Shown here: positions 61,233 through 64,000 of the stretch, piece after piece
How positions within the stretch are numbered: the stretch's first letter is position 1
Layout of the letters: the number at the start of each line of letters is the position of its first letter
Assembly: GCA_027186245.1 (NCBI GenBank)
Contig: CP114483.1
Location: 9,382,220 to 9,446,219, forward strand
Length of the DNA: 64,000 nucleotides
Direction of reading: 5' to 3'
Source of the DNA: Coriaria nepalensis
Lineage: Eukaryota > Streptophyta > Magnoliopsida > Cucurbitales > Coriariaceae
The notes under the pieces: model-generated
The model's database searches: none
The model's input: only the letters and a program-made list of their open reading frames with translations
Told to the model about the DNA's origin: nothing
Made by a program: the position numbers and the translations under genes

Positions 61233-64000
61233 CAATAGATCAACAACAAGTCATGCACGGACATCATGTTTAAAGTGCGAATTTCGTTCGAAGTGATTTA
61301 GAATGATTTAATAACTGAAAGAGACGCAACTATACGACTTTAAGGCTGAAAAAAATGCATAGTTTCCTTCAATAGAGCATTTGCAGGTTATGAATGAAAG
61401 TCGTGTTTTAAATGCAAAGATAGAATAAGTTCGACGTGTTTTCAAATAATTTAATGATATGAAAATACTGAATGATATGCTTTTCAAGGCTAAAATAATA
61501 TATGGTTGTCTGCAATAGATTAATTGCAAGTTATGTTAGAAAATCATGTTTGAAGAGCATAAATAGAATTCGTTCGAATTAATTTAGAATGATTTAATCA
61601 CTACAAGAGACTCAATGACATGATTTTAAGGCTAAAAAAATGCATTGTTGCCAACAATAGATCAACAGCAAGTTATGCACGGACATCATGTTTAAAGTGC
61701 GAATTTCGTTCGAAGTGATTTAGAATGATTTAATGACTGAAAGAGACGCTACTATACGACTTTAAGGCTAAAAAAAATGCATAGTTTCCGTCAATAGAGC
61801 ATTTGCAGGTTATGAATGAAAGTCGTGTTTTAAATGCAAAGATAGAATAGGTTCGGCGTGCTTTCAAATAATTTAATGATATGAAAATACTGAATGATAT
61901 GCTTTTCAAGGCTAAAATAATATATGGTTGTCTGCAATAGATTAATTGCAAGTTATGTTAGAAAATCATGTTTGAAGAGCGTAAATAGAATTCGTTCGAA
62001 TTAATTTAGAATGATTTAATCACTACAAGAGACTCAATGACATGATTTTAAGGCTAAACAAATGCATTGTTGCCTTCAATAGATCAATAGCAAGTTATAC
62101 ACGGACATCATGTTTAAAGTGCGAATTTCGTTCGAAGTGATTTAGAATGATTTAATGACTGAAAGAGACGCAATTATACGACTTTCAGGCTAAAAAAATG
62201 CATAGTTTCCTTCAATAGATCATTTGCAGGTTATGAATGAAAGTCGTGTTTTAAATGCAAAAATAGAATTGGTTCGACGTGCTTTCAAATAATTTAATGA
62301 TATGAAAATACTGAATGAAATGCTTTTTAAGGCTAAAAGAATGCATGGTCGTCTGCAATAGATTAATTGCAAGTTATGTTAGAAAATCATGTTTGAAGAG
62401 CGTAAATAGAATTCGTTCAAATTAATTTAGAATGATTTAATCACTACAAGAGACTCAATGACATGATTTTAAGGCTAAACAAATGCATTGTTGCCATCAA
62501 TAGATCAACATCAAGTTATGCACGGACATCATGTTTAAAGTGCGAATTTCGTTCGAAGTGATTTAGAATGATTTAATCACTGAAAGAGACTCAATTATAC
62601 GACTTTCAAGCTAAAAAAATGCATAGTTTCCTTCAATAGAGCATTTGCAGGTTATGAATGAAAGTCGTGTGTTAAATGCAAAGATAGAATAGGTTCGACG
62701 TGCTTTCAAATAATTTAATGATATGAAAATACTGAATGATATGCTTTCCAAGGCTAAAATAATATATGGTTGTCTGCAATAGATTAATTGCAAGTTATGT
62801 TAGAAAATCATGTTTGAAGAGCGTAAATTGAATTCGTTCGAAATAATTTAGAATGATTTAATCACTACAAGAGACTCAATGACATGATTTTAAGGCTAAA
62901 CAAATGCATTGTTGCCATCAATAGATCAACATCAAGTTCTGCACGGACATCATGTTTAAAGTGCGAATTTTGTTCGAAGTGATTTAGAATGATTTAATGA
63001 CTGAAAGAGACGCAATTATACGACTTTCAGGCTAAAAAAATGCATAGTTTCCTTCAATAGATCGTTTGCAGGTTATGAATGAAATTCGTGTTTTAAATGC
63101 AAAAATAGAATTGGTTCGACGTGCTTTCAAATAATTTAATGATATGAAAATGCTGAATGAAATGCTTTTTAAGGCTAAAAGAATGCATGGTCGTCTGCAA
63201 TAGATTAATTGCAAGTTATGTTAGAAAATCATGTTTGAAGAGCGTAAATAGAATTCGTTCGAATTAATTTAGAATGATTTAATCACTACAAGAGACTCAA
63301 TGACATGATTTTAAGGCTAAACAAATGCATTGTTGCCATCAATAGATCAACATCAAGTTATGCACGGACATCATGTTTAAAGTGCGAATTTCGTTCGAAG
63401 TGATTTAGAATGATTTAATGACTGAAAGAGACGCAATTATACGACTTTCAGGCTAAAAAAATGCATAGTTTCCTTCAATAGATCATTTGCAGGTTATGAA
63501 TGAAAGTCGTGTTTTAAATGCAAAAATAGAATTGGTTCGATGTGGTTTCAAATAATTTAATGATATGAAAATACTGAATGAAATGCTTTTGAAGGCTAAA
63601 ATAATGCATGGTCGTCTGCAATAGATTAATTGCAAGTTATGTTAGAAAATCATGTTTGAAGAGCGTAAATAGAATTCGTTCGAATTAATTTAGAATGATT
63701 TAATCACTACAAGAGACTCAATGACATGATTTTAAGTCTAAACAAATGCATTGTTGCCATCAATAGATCAACATCAAGTTATGCACGGACACCATGTTTA
63801 AAGTGCGAATTTCGTTCGAAGTGATTTAGAATGATTTAATGACTGAAAGAGACGCAATTATACGACTGTCAGGCTAAAAAAATGCATAGTTTCCTTCAAT
63901 AGATCATTGGCAGGTTATGAATGAAAGTCGTGTTTTAAATGCAAAAATAGAATTGGTTCGACGTGCTTTCAAATAATTTAATGATATGAAAATGCTGAAT
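61233..64000 (+). repeat. Right-hand units without a clear higher-order register
   Basis: Unit starts are 61233, 61655, 62077, 62498, 62919, 63340 and 63761 (the last cut by the window end). The first two are a near tandem pair (GCCAACAATAG, an AGAGCATTT change and GCAAAGATAG) with private changes such as GACGCTACTATACG in the second. The GCAAAGATAG B form returns at about 62677. The remaining units are close to the common type with isolated private substitutions (ATCGTTTGC at 63061, GATGTGGTTTC at 63540, GACTGTCAGGC at 63867). No block of two or more units repeats here. Confidence 0.75.

Larger units (their letters stand above)
1..64000 (+). repeat. Satellite array, 421-bp unit, about 153 tandem copies filling the window
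   Basis: The anchor that opens each unit (CAATAGATCAAC or a close variant) recurs every 420-422 bp from base 3 to base 63761. The 152 intervals contain one short unit (182 bp at 40000); the other 151 average 421.0 bp. All units share one orientation and I found no inverted segment, transposon, telomeric repeat or unique spacer. A typical unit has about 130 G+C of 421 (31%), with roughly 78 G to 52 C on this strand and 13 CpG against about 10 expected. EcoRI (GAATTC) falls once in subunit C of most units and NsiI (ATGCAT) falls once in each subunit, so digestion should give 421-bp and ~140-bp ladders. The array runs off both window edges. Inference: eukaryotic constitutive heterochromatin, possibly centromeric. 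The family is not recognised. Confidence 0.99.

Noticed and set aside
958..63214. Family of 60-79-residue minus-strand open reading frames repeated across subunit B (for example 958-1173, 13541-13780, 27053-27235, 61308-61529)
   Set aside because: They appear in only about two dozen of 153 units. In the common unit the B opening (AGATCATTT) gives an in-frame TGA on the minus strand, and only units with AGAGCATTT or similar escape it. In the dominant C type, GTTAGAAAATCAT reads ATG ATT TTC TAA, so the ATG is cut off and the frames from 19890 onward must start at TTG. There is no initiation context, domain or conservation beyond that of the satellite.
1..64000. CRISPR array
   Set aside because: The repeat is continuous with no short repeat and unique spacer alternation; the period is 421 bp and everything within it is repeated.
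1..64000. Ribosomal DNA, histone or other tandem gene cluster, or an rDNA spacer
   Set aside because: There is no coding or structural RNA segment in the unit, and the unit is far too short and AT-rich for a gene cluster. No rRNA or 5S-like sequence was seen.
1..64000. Transposon or LTR origin of the repeat
   Set aside because: The unit has no transposase or reverse transcriptase remnant, no terminal inverted repeats at unit ends and no target site duplications. A transposon origin in the distant past cannot be excluded but nothing visible supports it.
1..64000. Bacterial or viral origin of the window
   Set aside because: No coding density at all over 64 kb and a multi-level tandem repeat structure; this is not seen in bacterial or viral genomes.

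Overview
The whole window is one uninterrupted satellite DNA array. I see no protein gene, RNA gene, transposon, CRISPR array or unique sequence in it. The basic unit is about 421 bp and repeats head to tail in one orientation from base 3 to the right edge. I counted 153 unit starts: 151 full-length units averaging 421.0 bp, one truncated unit of 182 bp at 40000, and a partial unit cut by the window end. Each 421-bp unit is a trimer of three diverged but related subunits: A (136 bp), B (143 bp) and C (142 bp). All three open with CAATAGAT and close with a GGCTAAA...ATGCAT box. A hand count on a typical unit gives about 31% GC, more G than C on the given strand, and no CpG depletion (observed/expected about 1.35).

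An array this long, pure and AT-rich, with nested higher-order repeats (HORs), points to eukaryotic heterochromatin: pericentromeric, centromeric, subtelomeric or on a B or sex chromosome. It reads like part of a long-read assembly. I do not recognise the satellite family and cannot name the organism. The lack of CpG depletion suggests an invertebrate more than a vertebrate, but only weakly.

Layout. 1-8.4 kb: heterogeneous units in short trimer (about 1262 bp) and dimer (about 841 bp) patterns. 8.4-10.9 kb: a trimer duplication. 10.9-18.06 kb: an 8-unit HOR of 3364 bp, two copies plus a partial third. 18.06-23.1 kb: a 6-unit HOR of 2527 bp, two copies. 22.3-32.4 kb: a nested HOR of a 3-unit block X and a 4-unit block Y in the order X Y Y X Y X Y', with very little divergence. 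32.8-44.8 kb: a 10-unit HOR (4212 bp) made of 7-unit block P and 3-unit block Q in the order P Q P Q* P Q, where Q* carries the only gross rearrangement in the window. 44.8-51.5 kb: mosaic remnants of the 10-unit HOR. 51.5-59.5 kb: a trimer HOR (1263 bp). 59.5-61.2 kb: an apparently perfect dimer duplication of 842 bp. 61.2-64 kb: mostly single-unit arrangement.

The small minus-strand reading frames that recur across the array are by-products of the repeat. The common unit has stop codons in that frame, and many of the frames can only start at TTG. The interest of the window lies in its architecture: layered expansions, patchwork exchange between distant units, a conserved box every ~140 bp, a partial CENP-B-box-like motif, and one complex deletion junction.
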